From NCBI GenBank assembly GCA_902806575.1, contig CADCXD010000004.1:1860001-1924000 (forward strand): DNA of 64,000 bases, given 5' to 3'. This DNA comes from Jackrogersella multiformis. Taxonomy: Eukaryota > Ascomycota > Sordariomycetes > Xylariales > Hypoxylaceae. The position numbers and the translations under genes are program-made. The notes below the pieces were generated by a model. It saw nothing but the letters and a program-made list of their open reading frames with translations, searched no databases and had not been told where the DNA came from. Of the stretch, positions 1-12,250 are shown one piece after another; position 1 is the first letter of the stretch; the number at the start of each line of letters is the position of its first letter.

Positions 1-2448
1 ATGTTAGTTCTGGATTAATACAACAAGGGTAGAACGCCAACGCTAATACCGGTGGGCGGGCGGCCTATCAAGTGTGGGGGAACAAGGTCCGATGGAGTGG
101 TATGGGATATATATTCTTTATATTTGGCGACGACTTCGAAGGATCCTTTGCAAGCTACAACCAACGGCACTCCTCTCCAGCGACTTTCGACCACTAATCA
201 GGAATGGTATAGCTAAAAATCCAGAAGCGAAGAAAGATGTTGAACAGAAATTGGCTGTTGATTATTTCGATGGGTGCATCAATATAATCGCCAGGGTGAA
301 TACGGATAGTTCAGAGCCAATCTGACCCACTTTGCTGCAGACCCGATTCGCAACCCTGTGGTGGTAACCTCAAGTGAGATGGTCGATGAAAAGGGAGGGG
401 AAAAAAGATTATTGTTCAGGGGATTTTGGGGTTAAGGTACGTTTAGTCTTTTCCTAACTAAGAGTCGTGAGATTTGCTAGAAAAAGGTTGAATCTCGAAG
501 TTAGGCATTGATGAGGGGTTCTTCGGGGTTGTCGTTCTTGAAATACTAACCTGATGAGCCAGCAGAGCATTTCATATCCTCCGACAGGGGTATAGGTATG
601 TGGTAGGTATCTATACCTACCTACCTACATACGGCCTATTACGTCCACAACAAATGATGAACGACCTTGTGTTGGCACCCACCATTTGTTTCTAAGTGTG
701 CATCCAACCCTCCAGATGCTGCTGCATGATTACCTCCATCACCCAACCCTGACCAGCAGCAATGTGGGAAGAGCTGCAGCTATGCTATCTAGGGATATGG
801 ATGTGGATTTCGTTGCTCGGATAGCAGTGAAACCATTCACTCGACATGAAGCATTCTTAGACCACGGCTATCCGAGACTCGATCCGAAGATCGGCAGTCT
901 TGCGGAAGTAGCGTGCAAAGAAAGTAACGACGACTAGTCTCGCATCCCGGGATCGCTACGATTCTAGCCCACCCATTTAGGCATACCGGGGAGTGGTAGA
1001 TAATCCACCGATGCCTAACATGGACCACAACCAATTTTCGTGCCAATCGCCCTTACCCTGGGCTGCAAGAAGTGGGCTCACGGGGGATAGGAGTCATCGG
1101 GGTCGAAAAAAGTTGCCATAGGCAACGAAAGTTGCGCGGGAGACTCGCCGGCCCCCTTTCCCTCCGTGTTGGCAGATACAAACAGCTTTTACTCGCTTGA
1201 CCCTGGGTAACTTAACTCCGGCTCAGCGAACGCCTTACCTACAGTACCTACGGCGCATCGATAGGGGTTGAGATATCAGCTGATGGTTTGCGATCAAGTA
1301 TTTCATCTGCATACTATTTGCTGACTTTGTAGTGTTATGCTACTGGGTTTCTGATTCGCCTGCTGAGATGAATTTCGATCTGACCTCTCGAGCTGATTGA
1401 CTAATATGTCGGGTCTCCTTTGTCGTTGCAGCAAGCTCTTGTCTGCAGGTTGCTATGACGTTTGTACCGTCATTTGGCATGGATAATACTAGCGTATGAC
1501 TTGGGCTGTGCCGGGTGCGAGCCCCGGCATCACTACATACCTGCGCCCAAGATATATTTTATCAACCTCGAAGATTTGTCTGTATGGTTTCCCGATATCC
1601 TCTCGTACATTGGATTACCGGCCCACGGAATTTAAATTGCCAAGGTATTTGATCACGAAGCTAATACGCTTGAAAGGCGGGAAAGCGTTCCGTGTAATAC
1701 AGATGCCGATCCGGTGGTCAGACGGAGACAACACAGAGGGCATAGCTTGCATAGTAAGCTATCGTCGCCAGACCGGTGAGAGCGCGGGTGGTGCGGGTGA
1801 TTGCTTTTTTTCCCTTCTTCATACGTCCTTGGTTTTCCTTTTTCTTTTTTCCCTGGATGATTAGGTGAGAAGATTCATAATGAACATCCTATAATGTCAA
1901 ACCTAGAACAAGGTTTGGATTGCTCGTAGGAGTAGAAGGGGGGGTGGAAGGTGATAATTATGCATATACTTGCATACATGCATGAGTCAATCAAAATCAT
2001 GCATGTACACAACCTCCTAATAGGCTCAATCCGTGGGGAAATCGATTGAGGACGCAATCGGCAGAGGATTCAGAGGGAGCAGAGCCTCATTTTACTCCAC
2101 TCTCAGTGTTGTTACTGGTTTACCCTGTTTAGCTCCCCAATCTCTCCCCTCCCCTCCACAATTAGGACGTGTCGTGTGGGTTGAGGTTGATTGCGCGAGC
2201 CCTTAAATTAGGTACCGAGGTAGTCGAGGCTCTATTGCAACCTATTGGATGCTTGATTTGCCATCCCGTATCTGCTGTACGCGTTTTTGAGTCCCGATAT
2301 CAAGATAGGTCTTGTAGTTTGTATGGTAAAACATGAGACGCCACATCCAAAGATGGGATCTCAATCCAGGCCAGTCGAATTATCTCGATCAAATTGTTTA
2401 TGTCACCGCCATTTAACATGCTCGGCCCTAGGAAGGAGATAGTTCGTT
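1..2448. other. Left-edge stretch with no supported gene
   Basis: I find no convincing gene here. The longest open frame (1496-1864, 122 codons) has a low-complexity Phe/Leu-rich end and resembles nothing I know. A TAGGTAGG-type repeat lies near 600-635. A perfect hairpin (GTTGCC, 3-nt loop, GGCAAC) lies near 1110-1130. A tRNA T-arm-like stem-loop occurs at 1511-1527 but no complete tRNA can be folded around it. The segment is downstream of the minus-strand gene ending at 2449, so its right edge should hold that gene's 3' untranslated region. Confidence 0.5.
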
Positions 2449-3974
2449 TCATTCGGGTGTGCAAAGTACCCTAGCTTTCGCCACGACGTTCGTAAATTGC
2501 GGGTGGCCGCCGTTCTCGTCTCCGGTTTTAATGATTCCAGGAAGAGTCACACAGCATATATCACGTCCTGTTAAGCGTTCTTCATCTTCAGCCCCGATAT
2601 CCTCCATGGTAGACGCTTCGAAAAATATTCTCTGGTGAGGGAGAATCTTAGGCATGTAGACTTTGAATGTGGCTTTCTGCACTACCAATAAGCGCGCGAG
2701 CTCAACGGCGCTGTGTACCAGAGCACGAAGCGCACTGTCCCGGGCATCGGTTGCGCTGGCATCGGTGATCGCATCTAAAATGTGATTGATCCTGGAGATG
2801 ACGGATTCAGTAACTAGTGCCGTTTCTTCCTGCATCCGCCGAGTGGCCTCCTTTCGGAGCATGGTGAGTGTAGTTGCACGCCATTGGTTAACTGCCTCGA
2901 TTGAGCCTACTAAAAGGGTCAGCTAACTTCCCAATGTAAGCCCAGAGGCACTTACTTATTGTCGCTATGTATTTCTCTACCTCAGCCAATCGATCAGCTT
3001 GGTCTTTAGGAAGACCAACAAAGTAGGCGTTGAAGATAGTCTCCGCTATAATGCTGGAAATCACATTCTGCAGGAGATGCACCTTTGCCGATGATGCAAG
3101 CTGCTCGTGCATAGGAACAAGTTCGTCAAGTTCGTGGATGATTGCTCCATCAATGCGGGTGAAGTCTGCGACATCGTTAGTTCATGGCGCTCAACCACAC
3201 GTGTGGCCGAACCGTCCTACCAAGCTTCGCTCGTCTAAAATGCACGATAACCCAATTCTGCAAGCCATTCCCCAGCTTCGCCATGGAATCTCCGAACTCC
3301 TCATCGCTCGTCTGATCACCTCTGGCGGTGCTGGTGCTGACCCACTGTTTGAGGCCGGCGATATGGCCTTTCAAAGAGCGTATTTCGTCGTTGCGCTCCT
3401 TTAGCTCACCTCGAAGAACTTCCCACCCCTCGCGCAATTCAGCTCGTTCGGCCTCTCTCACATCAACCTCGGCACGAAGTAATTGAAGCTCTGTATCGAT
3501 TCGTGCGAATTGTTGTTTCAGGCTCGAATGCTTGGCCTGCCAGAAACTAGCCGTCTCGACTTCCTTTTGAGAGAGGCTATCCAACTCCCGGGTGAACTCC
3601 GACTCCATGATAACGAGTTCCCGTTTCAGCTCTGCAATTTTATCGTCTTTCTCTTTAAGCAAGATGCTCTCCTTCTCCTTAGCAACCAACGATGTGGCAT
3701 TATCTTTGCTCCCTGAATTGGTGGCATCGTGAGTACTATCATTTTCCGGACCGGGGGAAGACGATGATGAAGCTGCACGAGTGAGCTGCACACGAGGAGG
3801 AGGAGAAATTATATTACTGCCTCGTGATGAGGCTGAAGCTGAAGAGCGAAGGGCATGGGAGGAGTTTCCTCTCCGCTTCTCGGGTGGGGTCATTACCACA
3901 GTCAAAGGAGTAGAGCTACGCATAGAATGATGTGAAAAAAGATGTTGAAAAAGGTAGATTCTGCAAGTGGACAC
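2449..3974 (-). CDS. Coiled-coil protein, conserved fungal hypothetical
   Basis: Three exons on the minus strand: 3974 (or 3893) to 3221, 3165 to 2956, and 2909 to 2449. Introns are 3166-3220 and 2910-2955, both GT..AG with clear branch points (ACTAAC, GCTGAC), and the joined frame stays open to the stop (474 aa from the first Met, 447 aa from 3893). The Met at 3893, beginning MTPPEKRRG, is my preferred start because the extra N-terminus of the longer form looks like leader. Residues 30-95 are Ser/Pro/Asn-rich and disordered. Roughly residues 95-215 form a long charged coiled coil rich in Glu, Lys and Leu. The C-terminal ~240 residues are predicted helical and globular, ending in a compact conserved-looking block (TMEDIGAEDEE, GRDICCVTLPGI). 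I do not recognise a named domain; a cytoskeletal or septum-associated role would be a guess. Confidence 0.75.
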
Positions 3975-4394
3975 ATCATCCAGATGCCGGATGTTTAACA
4001 GGTAGAGGTAGGTAGGTACCTAATCTTTACTACCTTAGGTACCTAGGTAGGCGCAATGGAAGTTCACATCAGCATAAAATCGCCGACACGGAAGGAACAA
4101 ATACCCAGGCAGCCAAAGCCAGGTAACAATGATATTTGAGGCTGGCGCAGCCCGCTGTGGGATTGCCTGACGGCTTAAGTTCGGGTGTATGAATCCTCCC
4201 TACAAATTACTCTAGGTACCTAGCTGCCTAGGTGCCCCCTAAGGTATTATTCAGCTGAACATAAACAAGGGCTCTTTCCATACACCTTCCAAGCCCTGTT
4301 ATCTATCAAGATACTCAATGTAAAGAACAAAGGCTTTATGTATTATAAACACTACCTAGGTAGGTAACTGTAACAAACAGACAGCTAATAACCA
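3975..4394. repeat. Intergenic spacer with TACCTAGGTA palindromes
   Basis: This is the short promoter of the coiled-coil gene and the 3' flank of the phosphoesterase gene, both on the minus strand. It holds three clusters of the palindromic TAGGTACCTAGGTAG-type repeat, near 4005-4055, 4212-4236 and 4353-4372. No open frame of interest was seen. Confidence 0.6.
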
Positions 4395-5159
4395 TTAAGC
4401 CAAGTCAATTTCCGCTTCTACCTTATATACTTCATCACCGTCTTCTTGCTTCTTTGCGCCCATCCTGCAAATCGCGAGTTTCTCTACCGCGACATCCTCC
4501 ATCCATATAAAGTCATCGTAGCGATCTAATATCCCCCGCGCGTCGATCGTCAGCTTCCCCTTGTGCCCCCTTTTCCCACCCTGGTGATTCCTCCCCTTGA
4601 CGTAGATCGTGTTTACGATGGTGGCGTGTAGCAACAGCGGGCGGGTTTCTACGGCCATCAGTCCGGCTTCCTGAAAGGTCGACCGCAGGTTCTCGCAGAA
4701 CCGCAGTACGGTCCCTTCGGCGTCAACCGGCGATGCGTATAGCACCGACGATTTAGACGCCGGCTGCTGTATTGAATGCAAACCTCTCAACGTTACGGAT
4801 AACAAAGGAGATGACGACGGCGCACCCGATTCTTGAGCTGTTTCGACTGATTCTTGAGCCGAATCTGCTGTGACCGGTGTGGCTTCAGCTGTCTTGATCT
4901 TGGCTAATATATTCTTAGGTACTAGCGCCTTCAGGAGCGCTACGGCCTTTTCTAGACCTTCGCCCTTCGGAAAGCTCATGACGCCAATTGTCAAGTGAAG
5001 CGTACCGAGCGGTCGGACAGCTTTCTCCGGTATGGCAAAGCTGTCTGGGCTGATCACATCTGCACTAAAAGCTGATAGACTCGCCGAAAGTTGGTGGCGA
5101 GACACCCTAGTAACAAGTGGTAAGCATAAGAAATGCGTAGGTGACGGCAGCGGCGGCAT
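4395..5159 (-). CDS. 2H phosphoesterase, AKAP7-like (LigT superfamily)
   Basis: Single-exon gene of 254 aa. Two HxT motifs define a 2H phosphoesterase: HLTIG (His55, Thr57) and HATIV (His178, Thr180). The spacing and the flanking LGTLHLTIGV and LLLHATIVNT contexts fit the AKAP7/ASCC1 branch (AKAP7 2'5' RNA ligase-like domain) rather than bacterial LigT. Family members cleave 2',5'- or 2',3'-cyclic phosphodiester bonds or bind RNA and nucleotides; the substrate of fungal versions is not something I can state. A disordered Ala/Glu/Ser-rich insert lies at about residues 90-117 between the two lobes. There is no KH domain as in ASCC1 and no signal peptide. The start at 5159 gives about 45 residues before the fold; a later Met is not excluded. 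Confidence 0.8.
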   Translation of the reverse strand: MPPLPSPTHFLCLPLVTRVSRHQLSASLSAFSADVISPDSFAIPEKAVRPLGTLHLTIGVMSFPKGEGLEKAVALLKALVPKNILAKIKTAEATPVTADSAQESVETAQESGAPSSSPLLSVTLRGLHSIQQPASKSSVLYASPVDAEGTVLRFCENLRSTFQEAGLMAVETRPLLLHATIVNTIYVKGRNHQGGKRGHKGKLTIDARGILDRYDDFIWMEDVAVEKLAICRMGAKKQEDGDEVYKVEAEIDLA

Positions 5160-6334
5160 ATTGAATAAAGTGCCGTGATAGTTTAGACACCGAGAGGCAG
5201 ATACGGTAAATTGGATTGGTTGAGTAGTCTAATCGCCAAGATTGGTAGATTGGTATTCGTTACTTATACAATAAAGGATTACTACCTACCTACCTAGTAG
5301 GTAAACTAGGTAGTTAAGGATAAGCTTTCCAGTTTCGAATACCAGGTAGCCCTACGTACCTAGGTAGGTATTCAATGTTGATGTTACTGGGATCTAGGTA
5401 CTACCTAGGGTGAGGTTCAGATGGCACGGCTCCAGGGCTATGAAATATCTGTTCACGTGCAAGCCATCAGTTGGTGATGCGCGCAGTGATTGGGTCTCTA
5501 CCTACCGGTATATTATGTACCTGGGTAGATAATTCAAGCACAACCGCTGTAGTAAAATCGTAGCCTATCACTTTTTATTATCGATGCTCCTAAAATCTGG
5601 GATCTAAAGATTGCCTAACATTTCACTACAAGACTAGGCAGAATCGTATTATAAGTAGTCACTTTAGATCTGCAAACGGATAACCTGCATTAGCCGTATA
5701 CGGAGAAACAAGCACCGATAGCTCTCTGCGTCACAAGGCGAACACTGGTAGTATGACGTAGCAGAATACGTCAAAGTGCGCCGCCATTGAACATCAGAAA
5801 ATCCATATCTGCGTATATGACAATTTGGCAGTCCGTTGCAGTGTATGGGCGGCAATGACCACGAGGCTGAAGAAGGGTGCAAGTCCGCGGAGGAGAAAAT
5901 AGGTGTATTAGGGAGCGCAATCTGCCTGTCCGATCGTGAGAAGCTTTCTGCTTCCTAAGACTAGCCTAGATGATCGTACTCTGTAGTATCGTGCTCCGGT
6001 CTGCGTGCATTAACCATCTTGCCTGCAAAAGAACCATCATAGGAAGTAAACTGCTCTCTACCTTGATGATCGAGGCTGCGAAATACGAGAGGACAGGCGT
6101 TTGGGGGGTGGGGGGGTATGGGTATATCTGAAGTCAACTGGTGGATGGGTGAATTTGTCGGCTGCCTTCCCTTTCCTCCGAGAACCTCGAGCAGCCTTCA
6201 TTTCTCATGATGCTCGAAGCCCCCTCGGCAAACGGTCGTGCCTCGAGGAGGGTCCATGCGATAACCATAGTCGTGAAGGCGGCCGCATCATACAACTCGA
6301 ATTCAATCTGTAAATATCGTCGCATATACGCTGA
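5160..6334. other. Intergenic, palindrome repeats, no gene seen
   Basis: This lies upstream of the phosphoesterase gene and downstream of the Ypd1 gene. The left part (about 5278-5420) is dense in CCTACCTAGGTAG-type repeats. Short open frames (5664-5882 minus, 6101-6313 plus) have no recognisable content. A run of G with GGGGGGTGGGGGGG character sits near 6100-6117. Confidence 0.55.
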
Positions 6335-6970
6335 CTAGGTGGAATTAAAAAAGTTCTTCAGTGTCTGTTCTACGTCGGCGTATTCTGACTTGACCGTCTT
6401 GAGCGTTTCTGTGCATCGGGTAAGACAGAGAGCCTCATCCGGCTCGGGGCTACCATCGAGGTTCTCCTTCTTGCCGTATCGTTGAATCTTCTCGCAACTG
6501 TCCTTAACCTTAGTCAAGCCAAGAGTCGCAGAGGAGCCCTTCAAGAAATGACCTAGTCGATACAGCTCTTCCAGATTTCGGGCCTCCCTGCATGAGAAAA
6601 GGTCGGGTTAACTCTGATGGTTTACTGAGAGACCCGATGAAAGATCGGGGCTGAGGAATAGTGCAGGCGAAAGCGGGTTGATTCTCGTAGAACTTACAGG
6701 GCGACGTCCATCTTTTCGAATGTCTCCTCGGCCTGTTCGAAGAAGCCGTAGACAATAGACTTGCTGAATTCACGGTCATCTTCACTGTCGTCCATCTCTA
6801 AAATCTGGCCAAAAGTCACGGTATCGATCGCATCCCCCAAGTCGGGCATGTTAGAGTCATGTCCGTCATCATTCTATACAGGTGACCCCGTAACCGTTAG
6901 TCATTTGCCGAATTATGATATATCTTTTTCATTGCCGAGTTCTCATCCGTACCTGATCGCTAGCAGCCAT
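6335..6970 (-). CDS. ypd1: Histidine phosphotransfer protein Ypd1
   Basis: Three exons on the minus strand: 6970-6953 (only 18 bp, encoding MAASDQ), 6873-6698 and 6587-6335, giving 148 aa. Introns are 6874-6952 (branch ACTAAC) and 6588-6697; phases close exactly. The product is an HPt four-helix-bundle protein. The phospho-accepting His78 lies in the signature GHFLKGSSATLGL (residues 77-89), preceded by the acidic N-terminal helix and FGQILEMDD. In fungi Ypd1 relays phosphate from hybrid histidine kinases to the response regulators Ssk1 and Skn7, controlling the Hog1 osmotic-stress MAP kinase and oxidative-stress genes; it shuttles between cytoplasm and nucleus. Length and domain content match a complete fungal Ypd1. 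The tiny first exon makes this gene easy to mis-annotate. Its promoter lies in the gene-free region to the right. Confidence 0.93.
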
Positions 6971-9900
6971 GATGCTGGGCTGTATGATGTAAGGACTGGG
7001 TTTGAAAGATAGCGCCAGTCAAAGAAGTTGTCGTTCGTCGTGACAGAGGGGACGGTTCAGGATAATCCGAACTCACGAATCGCAAGAAGTAGCAGCAAAA
7101 ATTGGGCAGATATGTCTTGAGAAGAAGGTCGTGTGGGTGGTTTGAAAAAAAAACCGCTGCGACTTTAACCACTCTAGTGTTGATCGAGAAACCTTTTAGG
7201 TGGGGTCTATTGGTAGGAAGTGGTGGTGATGGGTGATGGATAATAGGTAATGTGGAATTATGGTAAGAGGTAACGAGGGGCGGCAGGTCGCACAGTGTAT
7301 GATTTACCAGGTAAGTTAGGTAGGTAGGTGGTAGGTAAATATTTTGCATCGAGCTCTTTACTCCAGGGTGATTGCCTATATATAGGTAGGTACTAGGTTT
7401 TTGCTTGTCGGCAGAGGTTCCGAATAATACCTGAGAGGTACACTACCTGAGCAATACCAACTTTTGAGTTACCTAGGTACCTAATGGAGATACCGCTTAC
7501 ATATAGGAAAGTAAGAGAATAGAAAAGTAAAAATGTAAGAAGGGCAAATAAGGTATGTACCTACCTACATAAGTAATGTAAGGAAGGTATGGATCTGACT
7601 GAAAGAGGTACTTCTCACCTGCCTAGCACATCAAGTACGGATGTGCCAGGCAGTTTCAGTGCTTGAAGATTGCGATCTTAGGCGTACCTTAGGTGTTCCC
7701 ACGTCAGGGTCCCGGCTTTAAGAAAACGTCACCGATGCGGAACTGTGCAACTTGCGTACATCCATGTAGCTACCTACTTAGGTACCTAGGTAGGGTAGTT
7801 AGTGCCAAACTAGGTACAATACCAGGTAGGGTACCTGCTTAACTTTAGTGGCTTACAAGTATATAGGTACCTAAAAGAGTATTTAAAGTGACCCTACCTC
7901 ACCTATTAAACTCTTAGAATTCTATAACTCGAAAGGAAAGAGACCTGGTCATCAAAATCCAACAAAGGAAAGAGAAAAGGCAACCTTGTCTGATTAGGTT
8001 AACCTTTTGAAAGAATATGCCTACCTCTTAGTGGTATTAGTGGGGTATTCTATTTATCTACCTCCAGGGTTCTTCACTAAATGGATCTAATGAATCCAGT
8101 CGTTCAATTTACCAGCTATCATCGCATCGATGCGATAGATCGAGTCTATCGAAAGTTAATACTATTACCTACACTAAAGGGACCCAACAACTTTATATGA
8201 GGAGCACTACGCCTTATGTATCCTCAATACCTACCCCTAGACCCTCGTACTAGCACGATACTATGTCTTCCCCTCGCGAGATCCGAGAAGGGATAAGAAG
8301 AAGATTCTACCAACACGTCTTGCACATTTGCTAAGCTTATCTACCTATATACATGCCTAGGTACTTCACCCGATTTCTAAATGGCGAATATGAAAACCCC
8401 CCACTTCATACTGAGCTGGTTCAATTTCTATCACGAAGCCGAGTTTTCGCCAGCAACATAATCTGGCACGATTAAAGGAGAAAGTTGCGGGAAAGCGGGA
8501 AAGCCTCACCAAAAACATCCCGCCCATCTTCCAGTACACAGGTATATTAAGTGTCGCTGGAATCTTCTATGATCGACATTAACGCATCTTTTCTACAATA
8601 TTGCATACTGCCCCGGTCTGGTTGTATTTTTTAGGACACATTATACCCTGGACTGCATAGCTACGTCCCGCCGCCAAGCTCATCCTACCAGCTTATGGTG
8701 TTACTATTCCGGCTCTGTGCCACTTGCCAAACCCAAGGTATGGGTGATACTTATATATATATGACGAAGTCAGCCGTACTATTTGAACGGTGATTCCGAA
8801 CACAGCATCACGCTACGACAGTCGGTACACTAACCACGACGTGCTGCCTGTAGAGGTCGCAATCTTAAATGTCACCATATCTATCACGTTCAACCTTATG
8901 CCCCGCGGCTACGATACATCTCCGGATTCACACCGCGCCTAGGTCCTAGGAGACCTGAGGCAATAAAAGAGTGTCTCTCTTTTTCCTCGTTCGGACTAAT
9001 GGAGACGCTCAATGAGAGTTGAGGGGTGCGCGGTCGCGTCCACTAAGATATAAAACCATCCCGTGGCTGAACTTAGGTTGAGGGGGGGGCCGCACGGCTG
9101 ACCTTCCCATGGAAATGCAAGGTCACTTAAGTTGGAATATTCAAACTACCTACATATGTAGGTAGAATTCTACGTGTTTACCTAGGTAGTATCTAGGATG
9201 GCACATTTTCCCTAAACTTACTTGTTTAACTTAGGTAAATAGGTACCTACCTCCTTAGCAGAATGGATCTTGGAAGGTATAAATTATATACTCTGGCACC
9301 TACCCCCTCCCTCTCCGTCCTAGGTTGGTAAAGTGATAGAGTGATAGACTAACATCGCGAACCCTCCGTACCTAGGTACCTAACACGTCGCGACAGCCCC
9401 TGCACCGAGGGGTTGGTCACGTTGTTTAGTCTCGAAGCTTTTCCGGGTCTCCACATGCATCTGATGTTTGAAGTGGGGGACTCATTCGGGAAAACGTCAT
9501 AAATCCCAGACCCTAGGATTCCCGTGTGACGTGACACAACACAGTGCCGAGGGGACCTTGTCATTATTTATATCGATGTTACCGACCTACCTCCATATAT
9601 ATATAATCTTGAAGTATTCCGAGACTCGTTTAACAACGAGCACATTCATATATATATGTATATGCGCCAGACAATAGAATCTCGACTCGGCGGATTTCAA
9701 ACCAGAGGCCTAATGCGGACAGAGGCAGATCAAACCCACCTGTTCTACATGCTAGGGCTACATACATACATACACACACATGCGTAACGGCATGCTACGT
9801 TATATTCGTCACATTTTATGTGTGCATCGTAGCCGTGACGGGTAGGTGGTTCTTGGTCACAGTTTTGGTCTAGATTCCATAAAAGGTAAAGGCAAGATCG

Positions 9901-11137
9901 TCCTCGTTTGTTCCCGCGTCTCTCGGCTACTGGCAACCCGATTCCAATTCTTAAAAATATATGCTTGTTACCTACCTCTCTAAGCATGAACTGCATATTT
10001 ATTGGCTATGAACACGATAACCTCGCGAGGCTTACTTCAAAGTTCAGGTTCAAATAGAGGGGCCTATCCCTGGACAACTCGAGACTTCCAACTTTTCATA
10101 AAATGCCTCGCTAATACATACCATGGAATCTTCGTGGAAATAGGGGTGAATTACCCTAAGGTCGCCTTTCTCATGTACCAAAATCCGACCATCACACTAG
10201 CTCTTAATAACTCGAACTACCACGGTCTGCACGGTCTCCCCTTATAATTTGGAGCTACTCATTTTCATCTCGAGGGGAGACAAGCAATTAGCTCTCCCAT
10301 CACCAATCCTAGCACTTAACTTCCAGTACTACCGGATTTGATACAGTCAACTATATAGGTAGTATACCTACACATCACACCTCGTAACATACCTAGTGGC
10401 AAGTGAGATATCTAATATTGATACGAAAGCATAGGTAATCGCCTTTCTCACGCTATTAGTGGCTTATATTATTTCGAAAGTCTCGAGAATGTGTCGGAAC
10501 TTAAGTAAAAATAATAAAAATAATCCTGTTTTTGGCCCGACCTCGGCCTAGCAGCTGAACAAATCTTGCTGCGGGTTGGCTTAACATATCCATTACCTTT
10601 CCCCGCACCTACACTACAAATATGTTTTTACAAATGGTCGAGCTTGGTAGGTATGTAAGCAGAGCACCTAAGTCGTAAGCAGAGCGGCCTACGTGTAGGT
10701 ACATACCTGGGGAAGGTACTCTTTTTGCCTAGAGTTGCATCCTATCGGTTTAGTGTCGTCGACTAAGCAGTCCTAATGAAGTCTAGATCTCAAGGCTGCT
10801 AGGATATTGTTGATGGCGCCAGTGTTATGGATTTATAAGTCATGGATAACACGCAGTCGAATGAACAAGGAGGAAGGCCGGTGCTCTATTCTCGGTAGCA
10901 AATTATCGAGGTCATCTTCGCGAGACTCATGTACATCCTTTCCTAATGTCCGAAAGATGACGAATTCCCACCGAAGAGTGGCTTTTCAGCACGGCTGCAG
11001 TGCTACTCTCTAACGTGAATCAGCTGCCAATATCACATATCCTGACCACTTTCGGACATGATATGTAGCACAGATGAAATATTATCCTAGCATCTCGCTT
11101 TTCCCGTAAAGCACCATATCGGGCGTTGTCTTAGATC
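6971..11137. repeat. 4.2-kb gene-free region rich in palindromic repeats
   Basis: No open frame here resembles a protein I know and I could not assemble a plausible spliced gene. Clusters of the TACCTAGGTA-type palindrome lie at about 7312-7400, 7465-7485, 7550-7570, 7765-7875, 9150-9255 and 9368-9382. AT-rich short tandem stretches (TATATATA) lie near 8752-8762, 9594-9604 and 9648-9660. The left ~500 bp should contain the ypd1 promoter; the right end is the 3' flank of the DUF3984 gene. Confidence 0.55.
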
Positions 11138-12250
11138 TTAGAGTAATACTCTAGATGCTACACTAAGGAGCCATGCAGCATCCTGCCAGCCGCCTTCGTC
11201 TGATTTCGGAGGCGGGAATCGTTCTTCCGGGACGCTCGAGACGCGTTCAAAATCTATCGTGCTCGCACTACGTGGAAGATGGCTTCCCTCTGTCTCACCA
11301 TCCGAGGTCTCGCTGTCGGCATTATCCGATTCCTCCTCGTTCTCCTCGACGGAAAACAGAGACCACATCCACGAACCCATTCCTCCGCCCTTCCTGTTTA
11401 CTAATTTCCGCACAGCTGCCTCGTCCGATTTGCTCGTGTCTATTTCAAAAGCTTCTAGCTTCTCATCTAAGCTCACGAAATCTGGACCCTGTACGAACTC
11501 TTCTGCTGGCGCTCCTTGGCTGAAGTAGTCATGTGCATGGCGCTCCACGGGGGTCCTCAGGCGAGCTCTACTTGGCGCTCTGCTCTGAGGGTGGCTGCCG
11601 TAACGACTGCCTGGTGAGAGTATATCGTCATCTGCGCTTGCAATACTACCCCGACGACTACTCCGCCTGCTTGCAAGTTCCCTCTCCCTAGCTAATTCTC
11701 GTTCGTATGCCTCTTCATCGACGTCGCGCCCACCTGCCAGGCTAGTTGAGCTCGCTCTCGAGACCAGCCAGGCTTGGCCTTTGGACTCGCGCGTCTCCGA
11801 GCTAATCAAAGCCCCAGTACGCAACATCCAATCTCTGTCGCCTCGATCTTTTGTGCTCGATGAACCATGATGGCGCGGCAGAGTTGAAAACGCTTCTAAT
11901 CCAGCACGTCTCGTATTTGATAGATGTAGCTGGGTCGTAGACTTGCTCTTAGGTAGCTTTGCATCTAATATGTCATGAGCGGAGGAGCGGCGGCGGCGGC
12001 GGCGGCGGCTAGGCGAGTTTCCTCGAGTTCGAGGAGGAGATTCGAGTAGACGAGGAGTGGTAGGGGCAGATTTGCCTTGGAGGTAGGAAACATTATGTTG
12101 GAATGGGGGCACGTCAAATTCGGGGAGCTCTTCGGGGTCGGTCAGAGGTAACCTAGACGTGAGGGGTGCGAGGGAGAGATGCTGTAGATTCGTAGTCGAT
12201 CTGTTTTTCCGACGTGCCTGGTTGGCATGTTGCGTATAGGCGACGCCCAT
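11138..12250 (-). CDS. DUF3984-family fungal protein
   Basis: Intron-less gene of 370 aa. The N-terminus (RRKNRSTTNLQHLSLAPLTS, then a Pro-rich segment) and the C-terminal block (GGGMGSWMWSLFSVEE, then an acidic stretch and a final GGWQDAAWLLSVASRVLL) are what I associate with the uncharacterised fungal family DUF3984. The middle is low-complexity: an Arg run at about residues 82-88 (CGG-type triplet repeat at 11992-12010), Ser/Arg-rich and charged ELARERELASRR segments. There is no signal peptide and no membrane helix. Function is unknown; the disordered, basic and Ser-rich composition suggests a scaffold or phospho-regulated protein (inference). It diverges from the Elp1 gene across a 713-bp shared upstream region. 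Confidence 0.75.
   Translation of the reverse strand: MGVAYTQHANQARRKNRSTTNLQHLSLAPLTSRLPLTDPEELPEFDVPPFQHNVSYLQGKSAPTTPRLLESPPRTRGNSPSRRRRRRRSSAHDILDAKLPKSKSTTQLHLSNTRRAGLEAFSTLPRHHGSSSTKDRGDRDWMLRTGALISSETRESKGQAWLVSRASSTSLAGGRDVDEEAYERELARERELASRRSSRRGSIASADDDILSPGSRYGSHPQSRAPSRARLRTPVERHAHDYFSQGAPAEEFVQGPDFVSLDEKLEAFEIDTSKSDEAAVRKLVNRKGGGMGSWMWSLFSVEENEEESDNADSETSDGETEGSHLPRSASTIDFERVSSVPEERFPPPKSDEGGWQDAAWLLSVASRVLL

Noticed and set aside
1511..1534. tRNA T-arm-like stem-loop (CCGGG, 7-nt loop, CCCGG)
   Set aside because: The loop lacks the TTCGA consensus and no matching acceptor, D and anticodon arms could be placed upstream.
1496..1864. 122-codon open frame on the plus strand
   Set aside because: No family resemblance; ends in a low-complexity Phe/Leu run derived from a pyrimidine tract.
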